Positions 42,164-53,900 are shown, numbered from the stretch's first letter. The stretch is DNA of 64,000 bases from Spisula solida (GCA_947247005.1 OX365946.1:47208734-47272733); one strand, 5' to 3'. The notes: a model not told the origin generated them from the sequence alone. Program-made: numbers and translations.

Positions 42164-42954
42164 GGAATTAAGACCAAAAACACTGTCAATTTCATGATTT
42201 GATATCATTCCATGATTTGGGGTTTACTGATAACAAACGACGGATAACAAACTCTATCATATTTAATTACAACATATATAATAATAACACTTATTATGAT
42301 ACATTTTATTGTCTATAATTGTATCAAAGGTAGTGTGTATTTCACATTTTACACGTCATAAGTTACACGTTTCAAGTCTCAAGTTATAAGTCACAAGTCA
42401 CAAGTTACAAGTTACAAGTTACAAGTCACAAGTCACAAGTTATAAGTCACAAGTTACAAGTCACAAGTTACAATTCGCAAGTTACAAGTCACAAGTCACA
42501 AGTTATAAGTCACAAGTCACAAGTTACAAGTTACAAGTCACAAGTCACAAGTTACAAGTCACAAGTCACAAGTCACAAGTCACACGTCATAAGTCATAAG
42601 TCACAAGTTACAAATCGAAATCTTAATTGACATGCAGAAATACACTAGGAGTTATAACCATATTAGTGGTTTACTATACGAATAAATGAAGCATTAGACC
42701 TACATGTCAAAATTATTAGAGCAACATATACATGAACTTAAACTAAAGTGGCTCACCATAACCATACCGACTAACAACATGTCATACTGTTTGGAATTAA
42801 ACACATGCCTTTCCAACATCTCAAAATCAATTGGAGTACATGTATATATCATCAAAGTTGTACTCTAGCATGGTACAGGGTCTTTGGGATCCTATATCAT
42901 AAACATTCCTATTTTGTGTCACTCAATCCAGATCGGATTGTATTTTTCTGTCGA

Positions 42955-43149
42955 CTATATTAACCATAACGTCCATTTGAGTATATATAGGTTCATAACG
43001 AGACAATGATATTTATGCTCAACTTGAGCGGGTTTATTGTAAGTATATGCAGTTCTGTCCACCACAGTAGTAGAGTTCTTTACAGATTTTATGCAATATT
43101 TCACAAGAAATATTTTGAGGATTCCATGACAATAAAAGCAGATTTTCAT
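42955..43149 (-). CDS. Module SC second exon of outer U: 64-codon ORF, function unknown
   Basis: The acceptor (TTTTTGCAG) ends just before 43160, and the ATG at 43149-43147 opens MKICFYCHGILKIFLVKYCI and continues to a TAG. The sequence around the ATG (GTGGAGATAAAATGAAAATC) parallels module B (GTGAAGAAAATGGAATGTCC), which suggests the modules are paralogous. Its own promoter and leader exon are now cut off at 45880-46148 by the inner insertion. In the inner copy the equivalent ATG region has lost about nine bases and hits a stop early. I cannot assign a function, and coding status is uncertain. Confidence 0.35.
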   Translation of the reverse strand: MKICFYCHGILKIFLVKYCIKSVKNSTTVVDRTAYTYNKPAQVEHKYHCLVMNLYILKWTLWLI

Positions 43150-43501
43150 TTTATCTCCACCTGCAAAAACAAACAAACATTTTAATTACACTGGCCATTC
43201 GATTCACCTCTCTTAACCAAACGATTCGTCATGATAGTGACGCTAAAATGATACAACTATAATCTATCTAAAAGTGGGAAATATATTATAGCAACGTCAA
43301 CGCTAACTTTGTATGCAATAACATATCGAGAAAGGAGAATTTTAACTCCTAAATGATAGTAAATTTATGGAAGCCCTGGAGGGCACTTTTGACTTATGCC
43401 TAATGACTTATGACTTGTGACTTGCGTAGGCCCCAGGGTGCACTTTTGACTTGTGACTTATAACTTGTGACTTGTGACTTAGGAGTTGTGACCAAACAAA
43501 C

Positions 43502-43509
43502 TATAAATA
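43502..43509 (+). promoter_or_regulatory. TATAAATA box, module SC of inner U
   Basis: Followed by a leader exon with ATG at 43564 and donor CAG|GTAAGT at 43603/43604. The acceptor TTTTTGCAG ends at 43852. Confidence 0.5.
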
Positions 43510-43852
43510 TATTTGCATGCTTTATTTTTCCCTTACGCCCAACAATAACGTGAATAAAAACAGATGATACGTGAATCGGATTTTAATATATATAGCAAGA
43601 CAGGTAAGTCAGTTTTATTTGTTTGATTAAATAACAATTGTTCACGGAATTACACTCATTCTACTACATAAGAGTTAGGTTTAAAATTCTTCTTTATCGA
43701 TATGTTATGGCAAACAAAGTTAGCGTTGACGTTGCTATAATATATTTCCAACTTTAGATTATAATTTTAGCGTCACAATCGTGACGAATATTTAGGTTAA
43801 GAGGAGTGAATAGAATGACCAGTGTAATTAAAATGTTTGTTTGTTTTTGCAG

Positions 43853-44050
43853 GTGGAGATAAATGAAATAGCTGTCGTGGAATCCTGAAAATATCTCTTG
43901 TGGAATATTGCATAAAAGGCTGTGAACAACTCTCTTACTGTAATGGACAGAACTGCATATACTTACAATAAACCCACACAAGTTGAGCACAATATTATTG
44001 TCTCGTTATGAACCTTCATATACTCAAATAGAAGTTATGGTTGATATAGT
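43853..44050 (+). pseudogene. Module SC second exon, inner copy, disrupted
   Basis: Homologous to 42955-43160 in inverse, but 'GGTGGAGATAAATGA' ends the frame that comes from the leader-exon ATG, and the ATGAAAATCTGC start is lost. Confidence 0.45.
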
Positions 44051-45039
44051 CGAGAGAGAAATACAAACCGATCTGGACTGACTGGCACAAAATAAGAATG
44101 TTTATGATATAGGATCTCTAAGACCCTGTACCATGATATAGTACAACACCAAAACCTTGATGATATACATGTACTCCAATTGATTTTGGGATGTTGGAAA
44201 GGCGTGTGTTTAATTCAGAAGTTCACCAATTTACAGCATATTCAATGATTTAAAATATTTGTATAACTAATTATGGCATGTTGTAAGTCGGTATTGTTAT
44301 GCTGAGCCACTTGAGTATAATTTAATGTGTATGTTGCTCTATTAATTTTGACATGCATGTCTAATGCTTCATTTAATCGTAAAGTAAAGCATGGTTATAA
44401 CGTCTGTTTTATTTCTGCATTTCAATTAAGATTTTGATTTGTGACTTATGACTTGTGACTTGTGACTTGTAACTTGTGACTTGTAACTTGTGACTTGTGA
44501 CTTGTAACTTGTGACTTGTAACTTGTGACTTGTGACTTGTAACTTGTGACTTGTGACTTGTGACTTATAACTTGTGACTTGTGACTTGTGACTTGAGACT
44601 TGAGACTTGAGACTTGAGACTTATGATGTGTAAAATGTGACATACACACTACCTTTGATAAAATTATAGACAGCAAAATGTATCATTATAAGTGTTATTA
44701 TTATAAATGTTGTAATTTAATATGAGTTTGTTATCCTTCGTTTGTTATCAGTATCCATTAAAGCCAAAATCTTGGAATGATATTTAATCATGTAATTGAC
44801 AGTGTTTTTGGTCTTTGCTTTATATTGTATACAAAGTTAACTGAAATGCAGTATTATGTTGTAAAAGATGAACGGTAGACAAAAACACATTTGCAAATGA
44901 CAACTTTGAGTCTGTTGCATTACAAAGTTTATTCAAAATAAATTCCACATAAATCAATATAAGATTGTTTAGGTCACATGTATTTCAAAACATGACAAAA
45001 TGGCGTATTATTTCTAAACATGTCTGACCGACATTACAT

Positions 45040-45363
45040 CTATGAAATTAAACTTATGCGAATAATATAAAGCCATCTTGAAAAGCTTAGTTCGTAGGCG
45101 CCATAAATGTTAATGTATTGATATCCACAACTTGGAATTGTCCGCAAAACCTTATAATGTTCTACTTCTAAATTATGGTACATACATGTAACACAATCAC
45201 ATTCAAAATCTATTCTAGCCCATAGTGTCACACAATTGCCAAGTTTACATTTGAGCCGGTTGCTTTGCTGGGTTTTAAGACATACAGGTAATAAGGTTTG
45301 CACCGCCACATCATTTGTCGAACCAAACGCACCGAACACACACACATAACACGGACATTCCAT
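45040..45363 (-). CDS. Module B ORF of inner U: 107-codon Cys-rich protein, function unknown
   Basis: The ATG at 45363 lies in good initiation context (GAAAATGG), 9 bp inside an exon whose acceptor (TTTTTCCAG) ends just before 45372. The protein starts MECPCYVCVFGAFGSTND and has ten cysteines, arranged as two C-x-C-x2-C motifs (CPCYVC, CDCVTC) and one C-x4-C (CKLGNC). That layout would suit metal binding or disulfides. No signal peptide is evident and the C-terminus is moderately hydrophobic. Upstream on the - strand are a leader exon (donor CAG|GTAAGT, exon end 45665) and a TATAAATA box at 45752-45759. The outer copy of this ORF is frameshifted. I do not recognise the family. It may be cargo of the element or a captured host exon. 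Confidence 0.4.
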   Translation of the reverse strand: MECPCYVCVFGAFGSTNDVAVQTLLPVCLKTQQSNRLKCKLGNCVTLWARIDFECDCVTCMYHNLEVEHYKVLRTIPSCGYQYINIYGAYELSFSRWLYIIRISLIS

Positions 45364-45751
45364 TTTCTTCACCTGGAAAAATGTAGATGAACATATAATT
45401 ATTAATACATGTACATCAACAAAACTTAAAGTCTAATTCATTATACCATGTATGATCCGAACTATCCATCACAAATGATAACGAAAAGGAAGCACACCAT
45501 AATACTTATGTATGCACATGTACTCGTATAAGACACAGCTATGCCAGGGGAAATTATGCTATTACATGAAGGGTATTCTAGTTAATTCTGTTAACAATTC
45601 AGAATAACGGGTCGGGGTCTTTAACAATGATGATTTCAATCAAACAAAACTAATACCGACTTACCTGACTCTCTATAGACTATTATCAGGTAACTCCGAT
45701 TTAGACATCATCCTTTACCATCCACGCTGTCCAAAGAAGTGCGCGCAGATT

Positions 45752-45759
45752 TATTTATA
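45752..45759 (-). promoter_or_regulatory. TATAAATA box, module B of inner U
   Basis: TATAAATAAATCTGCGCGCA on the - strand, matching the outer copy at 41287 base for base over the box and the GCGCGCAC word. Confidence 0.55.
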
Positions 45760-46013
45760 AAATGTAAGTCACAAGTCGTAAGTCTCAAGTCATAAGTCAC
45801 AAGTTCTAAGTCACAAGTCACAAGTCATAAGTTACAAGTCACAACACCTAAGTCAAAAGTGCCCTCCAGGGCTTCCATATAAATTCGTTTTTATTTTAAT
45901 CATGCAACTAAAACTGACTAACCTGTCTTGCTAAATATAAAAATCCGATTCATGAATCATCCGTTTTTATCCATGTTATTGTTGGACGTAAAGGAAGATA
46001 AAGCATGCAAATA

Positions 46014-46021
46014 TATTTATA
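46014..46021 (-). promoter_or_regulatory. TATAAATA box, orphan SC promoter of outer U
   Basis: The - strand reads CTATAAATATATTTGCATGC, then a leader exon with a donor changed to CAG|GTTAGT. Its second exon is now 2.5 kb away, beyond the inner element. Confidence 0.45.
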
Positions 46022-46177
46022 GTTTGTTTGGTCACAACTCCTTAGTCACAAGTTATAAGTCACAAGTCAAAAGTGCCCTCTGGGGCCTCCACAAGTCACA
46101 AGTTAAAAGTCATTAGTCATAAGTCAAAAGTGCCCTCCAATGCTTCCATATAAACTTGATAATTTTTATATAGAGAT

Positions 46178-46400
46178 ATACCGTGGCCGAGTGATTAAGG
46201 CGTCCGCCTTGGAAGCTGGAGATCGAAGGTTCGAATCCCGGCGGAAGCTGGGTTAGAACTGATGCGGTCAGTTGTTGAGCCGCCAGGTAGTTAAAGAATG
46301 GTTACCGTAGGACAATCTCTGCCAGGCGCCCGGTAATACGAGAAGAGATTCGGGAGGTACCGTGCGCACCAAATATAGGTGTCTCATAAGTCAGATCGAC
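46178..46400 (+). repeat. tRNA-derived SINE (Ser/Leu-like head)
   Basis: The A-box TGGCCGAGTGATTAAGG (46184-46200) and B-box GGTTCGAATCC (46228-46238) are near consensus with normal spacing. The T-stem is mismatched and no acceptor stem forms, so it is not a working tRNA. An unrelated body (GCGGTCAGTTG...GAAGAGATTCGGG) follows. It sits 30 bp after the U element. Confidence 0.65.
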
Positions 46401-46877
46401 TGACCTTTTAATAGGACTGACACTAGTCTATAATAAACAAAAAAACTTTTATAGAGGTGATTTCTCTACATATGTTAAATTAGTAGCATTTTTGAGTATG
46501 CACTGGATAATTTGTATTATAAGGATTACTGAGAGGGCGACATTGAAGTGAAGATGACGTGATTGCAATGAGGTTTTATTGTATTCAGATATTACATAGA
46601 GTATCTTATACTTGCACTATGCGTACTGTATCGAATTCCAAATGTTTTACCGTTAAATGCAACAGTGTCATGGTAGTACAAGTGTGGTTCGTATTAGTAT
46701 AGATAGGCCATTGGCATAATAATGATCTACAAAACGACAAAACTGCACCTTGTTATTATAGTTTTGTCATAATAGTCATAAGAGTACGTTTACTTAATTT
46801 TTTTCTAATTCTTTACATGTTGAGTGTGCAACAAGTTTTAACACTGCACAGTAGAGCATAATAAGAACACTTACTTC
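46401..46877. other. Non-coding spacer
   Basis: No feature recognised between the SINE and the 21-bp array. Confidence 0.4.
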
Positions 46878-48165
46878 ACGAAGGCTGTAACTACTGCACG
46901 TTATGCTGTAACTACTGTACGTAATGATGTAACTACTGCACTTAATGATGTAACTACTGCACGTAATGATGTAACTACTGCACGTAATGATGTAACTAAT
47001 GCACGTAATGCTGTAACTACTGCACGTAATGCTGTAACTATTGCACGTAATGCTGTAACTACTGCACGTAATGATGTAACTACTGCACATAATGCTGTAA
47101 CTACTGCACGTAATGCTGTAACTACTGCACGTAATGCTGTAACTACTGCACATAATGCTGTAACTACTGCACGTAATGATGTAACTACTGCACGTAATGC
47201 TGTAACTATTGCACGTAATGCTGTAACTACTGCACGTAATGATGTAACTACTGCACGTTATGATGTAACTACTGCACGTAATGCTGTAACTACTGCACGT
47301 AATGATGTAACTATTGCACGTTATGCTGTAACTACTGTACGTAATGCTGTAACAACTGCACGTAATGCTGTAACTACTGCACGAAATGATGTAACTACTG
47401 CACGTTATGATGTAACTACTGCACGTAATGATGTAACTATTGCACGTAATGCTGTAACTACTGCACGTAATGATGTAACTACTGCACGTAATGATGTAAC
47501 TACTGTACGTAATGATGTAACTACTGTACGTAATGATGTAACTATTGCACGTCATGATGTAACTACTGCACTAAATGTTGTAACTACTGCACGTAATGAT
47601 GTAACTACTGCACGTAATGATGTAACTACTGCACGTTATGCTGTAACTACTGCACTTAATGTTGTAACTACTGCACGTAATGATGTAACTACTGCACGTA
47701 ATGATGTAACTACTGCACGTAATGATGTAACTACTGCACGTAATGATGTAACTACTGCACGTAATGATGTAACTACTGCACGTAATGATGTAACTACTGC
47801 ACGTAATGATGTAACTACTGCACGTAATGATGTAACTACTGCACGAAATGCTGTAACTACTGCACGTAATGATGTAACCACTGCACGTAATGATGTAACT
47901 ACTGCACGTAATGATGTAACTACTGCACGTAATGATGTAACTACTGCACGTAATGATGTAACTACTGCACGTAATGATGTAACTACTGCACGTTATGCTG
48001 TAACTACTGCACTTAATGTTGTAACTACTGCACGTAATGATGTAACTACTGCACGTAATGATGTAACTACTGCACGTAATGATGTAACTACTGCACGTAA
48101 TGATGTAACTACTGCACGTAATGATGTAACTACTGCACGTAATGATGTAACTACCGCACGAAATG
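46878..48165. repeat. 21-bp satellite-like array, about 61 copies
   Basis: The unit is GTAACTACTGCACGTAATGA plus T, with common variants at the last codon-like triplet (GAT/GCT/GTT) and at CAC/TAC. A period of exactly seven codons keeps frames of 253 and 205 codons open on the - strand, with heptapeptide (I/S)TCSSYI. Confidence 0.95.
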
Positions 48166-49111
48166 CTATAATAATGAGCTATTGCCAATCTAGATGAAGA
48201 AAATGTATAAAATTGTTATATATATAAGTGTTTAAAATAACATTTGACACATTGTCTTTGCCATTGTGTACTAATATTGAGGTATAGATGTAATTATTGA
48301 ATCTTAGTATCATACTCACCACTCAGACTGATAAAGACAATTATAGCGAACAAATGCATTAAATTCCACTAGGAATTAAGTAAGCCAAAAGCAATCTGAT
48401 TTAGTACCAATTTAACATTATTACAAAAACTTCTTGATCTCAAAAAGTGTCGCTTTTAACCGCACGAGATTGTCTGATTTCTATATTTGAGAGTTGAGTG
48501 CTGTAAGTATTGGTTGTGATTTCGGGCCCGGATGATAAAGAAATATGAGGATGACTTTCAAATACAAATCTGATAAAATATAGCTTTTGTAACATTTGAT
48601 GCAAGAACAGACAATCACTTAACCTTTGCCGCAATAACAAGTAATAAAGGTGGCAGCGTGGCGGGTCGATTAAGGAATTCCCTTATGTCCCCTAAAACAC
48701 TCCTTTCGCTATCGGTTATTTGTGTTTTATCTTACAATGAACCACAGAAACACTTCAGCCCCTAATATTAAAATAGAAATTACAACACATTGCTTTGAGT
48801 CATAACTCAATAGGACGTTTGTCTTAATTGCTTCTCGTATTAAGGGCTTGTTTCATAATCAGATACATGATTTGGGGGTCTAAAAATATATTTCCCGTCC
48901 TATTACCATCCCATGTCTACGTGGAACCCAACTTGACACAATTATTGTTCCCCGGCTTGCCTGTTATACGGGTGGAGTTGCAAAGTAAATTCCCTGATTA
49001 CTTAGTATGAGTAACTATTGCACCAGTCCAGGTAGATTGGATCTCCTTTTAAGGTGACCAGGTCATAAACTAAATTTATCGCTTGTTGGGTATTATATAC
49101 ATTTATATATA
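48166..49111. other. Non-coding spacer
   Basis: No coding exon, RNA gene or clear repeat seen. Confidence 0.4.
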
Positions 49112-50867
49112 GCCCGTTTGCGCTGAAAAAAATCGTCTAAAATGAAGATTTCTCAGTATTTACTGCACCTACAAGTATGAGATTTTGCACGAGTTAATGA
49201 AATGTATCTACCTAATATACAATTAAATCTAAGCAACATCGGACATGTGTAAAAAAAGTTTTGTTCATAAGTTCTATGTAAAATATTTGTAGTTTACGAT
49301 GAAACTTCATGTTAGAAGACTCGATACATGCAACAGCCAATTTTATGGTCACGTGACACGCCTAACGATAGATTTACGTATTTGTAATATATTTAATATA
49401 GCATATACGAGGCCCGTCTGTGCATCTGACATAGAACTGTTTGTTTGAATCATATTTCCGGGTCTATTGGCTTAAAAATATGAAAATACATCCAACTAAT
49501 CCCCTGGCTGGTAATACTCAAATGAATTTACCGAATACGTAAAATATTACACAAGAAATATACAAATATATAATAGTGAAAATATCTAATACATGTACTT
49601 AAATTATAATTTTATATGTACATATTGAAATAAACTTCTACTACTGAATGGCCGTCTATCAGTCATGGCCTGGCGGGTTCGATCCATACAGCTGTCGGTC
49701 GTACTGGTTGTACTATAACTTTTTTAGGTATTTAGGATAAGGTAATAATCGTTTAGTTTTGTTTGTTTGTTTTATACATGTTTATTGTTCAGTGCCATAG
49801 TAAAATAGTTTATGTATGAACATAGACAGAGACATGAAGAAAAAACATACACGTACATATCATAAGTTTATTTCATTATTTCATAATAATTTTCATATTG
49901 CCTAGCCAAACAACAGTATTGCACAGTATCGACTTTATATTATGCTATGTATTATTCATAGATCTATGCTTCAATATCGCTATCATAAAGATCATCAAAA
50001 TGAATTACTATTTTCTCAATTCCCTCCTTTATATTGTCTTTTTTCCAATATGTCTTTTCAATTTTGTCTTGGACATGTTTGCATGCATTCTCCCACTTCT
50101 TTTGGGTGATATAATCAAAACTTTCCTTAATGAGTATTTGCATATTTTTAACTGATTCCGAATGCATGTTCTGTCCGCAGGTGCACTTTCCTCAACGAAA
50201 AAAACGGCTTGCCTCTTGCAGCCTCCTTCTCGAAGTATAAAAAACTGATCTTACAGCGTCTTCAAACGATTTTGACTGCTTAATATTAGGCATTCTTTAA
50301 ACCATTACACAAGGTTTGTGGGGATGTATAATTAACTCACATTTTACACCTGGTTCAGTCATAAGACTACTGTCATTATGTACATTAACACTGTAATGCT
50401 TTTATTAATTTGTTAAATTAACATTTGGATATACATTTGTATATACATGTATGAGTATGTACATAGCTTAGTGAACAAGGTTTTGGTTTTCACTGTTTTT
50501 TTCATGATATTATACATTATCTGTATACTAGCGACATACCTAACTAATCCGACTGATACGGGCCTAAAAAATTTCGCCTTCGTCACACCAATGTCAATCC
50601 CGTTGATCACTGATTATAACGGTTAAAAAAATACCGTAAAACATCAATGGAATACCAGATTACCTCCCTGCGTTAAAGTGTCCAAATACATGTAATTTCA
50701 ATATACAATAAAGAACAAAGTAGTTTTAATAAGCAACTAAAAATTATGAAATTTAAAATGGGAGTAGGTAGGATCTAATTATGGTTGTACGTAAATTTTT
50801 ACACACATCTGATGAATAGATTTTCAGAAATTTAAATTTTAGACGATTTTTTTCAGCGCAAACGGGC
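49112..50867. mobile_element. 1.76-kb DNA transposon remnant with perfect 32-bp TIRs
   Basis: GCCCGTTTGCGCTGAAAAAA at the left continues to 32 bp and is exactly inverted at 50836-50867. A transposase-like C-terminal fragment lies inside on the - strand. A B-box-like GGGTTCGATCC is at 49675. No clear target duplication. The element is internally deleted. Confidence 0.85.
49964..50167 (-). pseudogene. C-terminal fragment of a DDE-type transposase (probable)
   Basis: The 67-residue frame includes 'YITQKKWENACKHVQDKIEK', then TYWKKDNI and ends in an acidic FDDLYDSDIEA tail. The pattern W..ac.HV..iE..Yw..D followed by an acidic C-terminus is one I associate with Tc1/mariner-like (IS630-type) transposases in invertebrates. 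The frame continues upstream as KCTCGQN before a TGA, so it is truncated and frameshifted. Its position inside matching 32-bp TIRs supports a transposon origin. The superfamily assignment is tentative. Confidence 0.45.
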
Positions 50868-50957
50868 AATGTAATTCGTCATAAAGAAGTTAACATCTTC
50901 GAAAATACATAGTACAACCTCTGTAGAGCAACACTGCAAATATTGGTCGTTTTTAAA

Positions 50958-53900
50958 GAGATTGTTGCTCAAAAGAGGGTACATTTATTGTCCGTGAATA
51001 AGGACTTTTTAGGTGTTATAGAGAGGATGTTGCTCTCCTAAGGTCCGCTTAGTGTGTTATAGAGAGGTTGTTGCTCTACAGAGGGCCGCTTAGTGTGTTA
51101 TAGAGAGGTTGTTGCTCTACAGAGGGCCGCTTAGTGTGTTATAGAGAGGATGTTGCTCTACAGAGGGCCGCTTAGTGTGTTATAGAGAAGTTGTTGATCT
51201 ACAGAGTGCCGCTTAGTGTGTTATAGAGAGGTTGTTGCTCTCCTAAGGACCACTTAGTGTGTTATAGAGAGGTTGTTGCTCTACAGAGGGCCGCTTAGTG
51301 TGTTATAGAGAGGATGTTGCTCTATAGAGGGCCGCTTAGTGTGTTATAGAGAGGTTGTTGCTCTACAGAGGGCCGCTTTATGTGTTATAGAGAGGATGTT
51401 GCTCTACTAAGGGCCGCTTAGTGTGTTATAGAGAGGATGTTGCTCTACTAAGGGCCACTTAGTGTGTTATAGAGAGGATGTTGCTCTACAGAGGGCCGCT
51501 TAGTGTGTTATAGAGAGGTTGTTGCTCTACAGAGGGCCGCTTAGTGTGTTATAGAGAGGTTGTTGCTCTACAGAGGGCCGCTTAGTGTGTTATAGAGAGG
51601 ATGTTACTCTACAGAGGGCCGCTTAGTGTGTTATAGAGAGGATGTTGCTCTACAGAGGGCCGCTTAGTGTGTTATAGAGAGGATGTTACTCTACAGAGGG
51701 CCGCTTTATGTGTTATAGAGAGGATGTTGCTCTACAGAGGGCCGCTTAGTGTGTTATAGAGAGGATGTTGCTCTACAGAGGGCCGCTTAGTGTGTTATAG
51801 AGAGGATGTTGCTCTACAGAGGGCCGCTTAGTGTGTTATAGAGAGGTTGTTGCTCTACAGAGGGCCGCTTAGTGTGTTATAGAGAGGATGTTGCTCTACA
51901 GAGGGCCGCTTAGTGTGTTATAGAGAGGTTGTTGCTCTACAGAGGGCCGCTTAGTGTGTTATAGAGAGGTTGTTGCTCTACAGAGGGCCGCTTAGTGTGT
52001 TATAGAGAGGTTGTTGCTCTACAGAGGGCCGCTTTATGTGTTATAGAGAGGATGTTGCTCTACTAAGGGCCGCTTAGTGTGTTATAGAGAGGATGTTGCT
52101 CTACAGAGGGCCGCTTAGTGTGTTATAGAGAGGATGTTGCTCTACAGAGGGCCGCTTAGTGTGTTATAGAGAGGATGTTACTCTACAGAGGGCCGCTTAG
52201 TGTGTTATAGAGAGGATGTTGCTCTACAGAGGGCCGCTTAGTGTGTTATAGAGAGGATGTTGCTCTACAGAGGGCCGCTAAGTGTGTTATAGAGAGGATG
52301 TTGCTCTACAGAGGGCCACTTAGTGTGTTATAGAGAGGTTGTTGCTCTACAGAGGGCCACTTAGTGTGTTATAGAGAGGATGTTGCTCTACAGAGGGCCG
52401 CTTAGTGTGTTATAGAGAGGATGTTGCTCTACAGAGGGCCACTTAGTGTGTTATAGACAGGTTGTTGCTCTACAGAGGGCCGCTTAGTGTGTTATAGAGA
52501 GGTTGTTGCTCTACAGAGGGCCGCTTAGTGTGTTATAGAGAGGATGTTGCTCTACAGAGGGCCGCTTAGTGTGTTATAGAGAGGTTGTTGCTCTACAGAG
52601 GGCCGCTTAGTGTGTTATAGAGAGGTTGTTGCTGTCCTAAGGACAACTTAGTGTGTTATAGAGAGGTTGTTGCTTTACACAGGGCCGCTAAGTGTGTTAT
52701 AGAGAGGATGTTGCTCTCCTTAGGACCACTTAGTGTGTTATAGAGAGGTTGTTGCTCTACAGAGGGCCGCTTAGTGTGTTATAGAGAGGTTGTTGCTCTA
52801 CTAAGGGCCGCTTAGTGTGTAATAGAGAGGATGTTGCTCTACAGAGGGCCGCTTAGTGTGTTATAGAGAGGTTGTTGCTCTCCTAAGGACCACTTAGTGT
52901 GTTATAGAGAGGTTGTTGCTCTACAGAGGACCGCTTAGTGTGTTATAGAGAGGTTGTTGCTCTACAGAGGGCCGCTTAGTGTGTTATAGAGAGGATGTTG
53001 CTCTACTAAGGACCTCTTAGTGTGTTATAGAGAGGTTGTTGCTCTACAGAGGGCCGCTAAGTGTGATATAGAGAGGATGTTGCTCTCCTAAGGGCCGCTT
53101 AGTGTGTTATAGAGAGGATGTTGCTCTACAGAGGGCCGCTTAGTGTGTTATAGAGAGGATGTTGCTCTACAGAGGGCCGCATAGTGTGTTATAGAGAGGA
53201 TGTTGCTCTACAGAGGGCCGCTTAGTGTGTTATAGAGAGGTTGTTGCTCTACAGAGGGCCGCTTAGTGTGTTATAGAGAGGATGTTGCTCTACAGAGGGC
53301 CGCTTAGTGTGTTATAGAGAGGATGTTGCTCTACAGAGGGCCGCTTAGTGTGTTATAGAGAGGTTGTTGCTTTACAGAGGGCCGCTTAGTGTGTTATAGA
53401 GAGAACGTTGCTCTACAGAGGGCCGCTTAGTGTGTTATAGAGAGGATGTTGCTCTACAGAGGGCCGCTTTATGTGTTATAGAGAGGATGTTGCTCTACAG
53501 AGGGCCGCTTAGTGTGTTATAGAGAGGATGTTGCTCTACAGAGGGCCGCTTTATGTGTTATAGAGAGGATGTTGCTCTACAGAGGGCCGCTTAGTGTGTT
53601 ATAGAGAGGATGTTGCTCTACAGAGGGCCGCTTAGTGTGTTATAGAGAGGTTGTTGCTCTATAGAGGGCCGCTTAGTGTGTTATATAGAGGATGTTGCTC
53701 TACAGAGGGCCGCTTAGTGTGTTATGGAGAGGTTGTTGCTCTACAGAGGGCCGCTTAGTGTGATATAGAGAGGATGTTGCTCTACTAAGGGCCGCTTTAT
53801 GTGTTATAGAGAGGATGTTGCTCTCCTAAGGGCCGCTTAGTGTGTTATAGAGAGGTTGTTGCTCTACAGAGGGCCGCTTTATGTGTTATAGAGAGGATGT

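Larger units (their letters stand above)
43368..45877. mobile_element. Inner U element, inverted relative to the outer copy
   Basis: 2510 bp. The left end is (TA)TGGAAGCCCTGGAGGGCAC. The right end is GTGCCCTCCAGGGCTTCCA(TA). Its order (SC module +, then B module -) is the exact reverse of the outer copy. The target is a TA dinucleotide inside the outer element's SC intron. Both TIRs are followed by TGACTT-type arrays pointing inward. TA target use is typical of Tc1/mariner-like transposition, but no transposase frame is present. Confidence 0.87.
41176..46148. mobile_element. Outer copy of a ~2.46-kb TIR element (here named U), split by an inserted inverted copy
   Basis: The left end is (TA)TCGAAGCCCTGGAGGGCAC. 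The right end is GTGCCCTCCAATGCTTCCA(TA). TA flanks both sides. Next to the ends lie TGACTTGTGACTT arrays. Removing the inner copy (43368-45877 plus one TA) joins 41176-43367 to 45880-46148 and gives about 2.46 kb, almost the same length as the inner copy (2.51 kb). The joined flanks align with the uninterrupted sequence inside the inner copy (GATTAAA...AATTA...CGATATGTTAT). It carries two convergent modules: B on + from 41287, and SC on - from 46021. Confidence 0.85.

Noticed and set aside
41176..46148. Simple large palindrome or assembly-generated inverted duplication
   Set aside because: The arms are visibly diverged by substitutions and indels, and the B-C-S-C'-B'-S' order with TA at each boundary is better explained by nested transposition.
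46178..46260. Functional serine tRNA gene
   Set aside because: The A and B boxes are good, but the T-stem has mismatches, no acceptor stem forms, and a SINE body follows.
46794..48188. Minus-strand open frames of 253 and 205 codons (repeating ITCSSYI)
   Set aside because: They arise from a 21-bp tandem array whose period is a multiple of three. Other frames in the array are open too, and there is no domain or start context.
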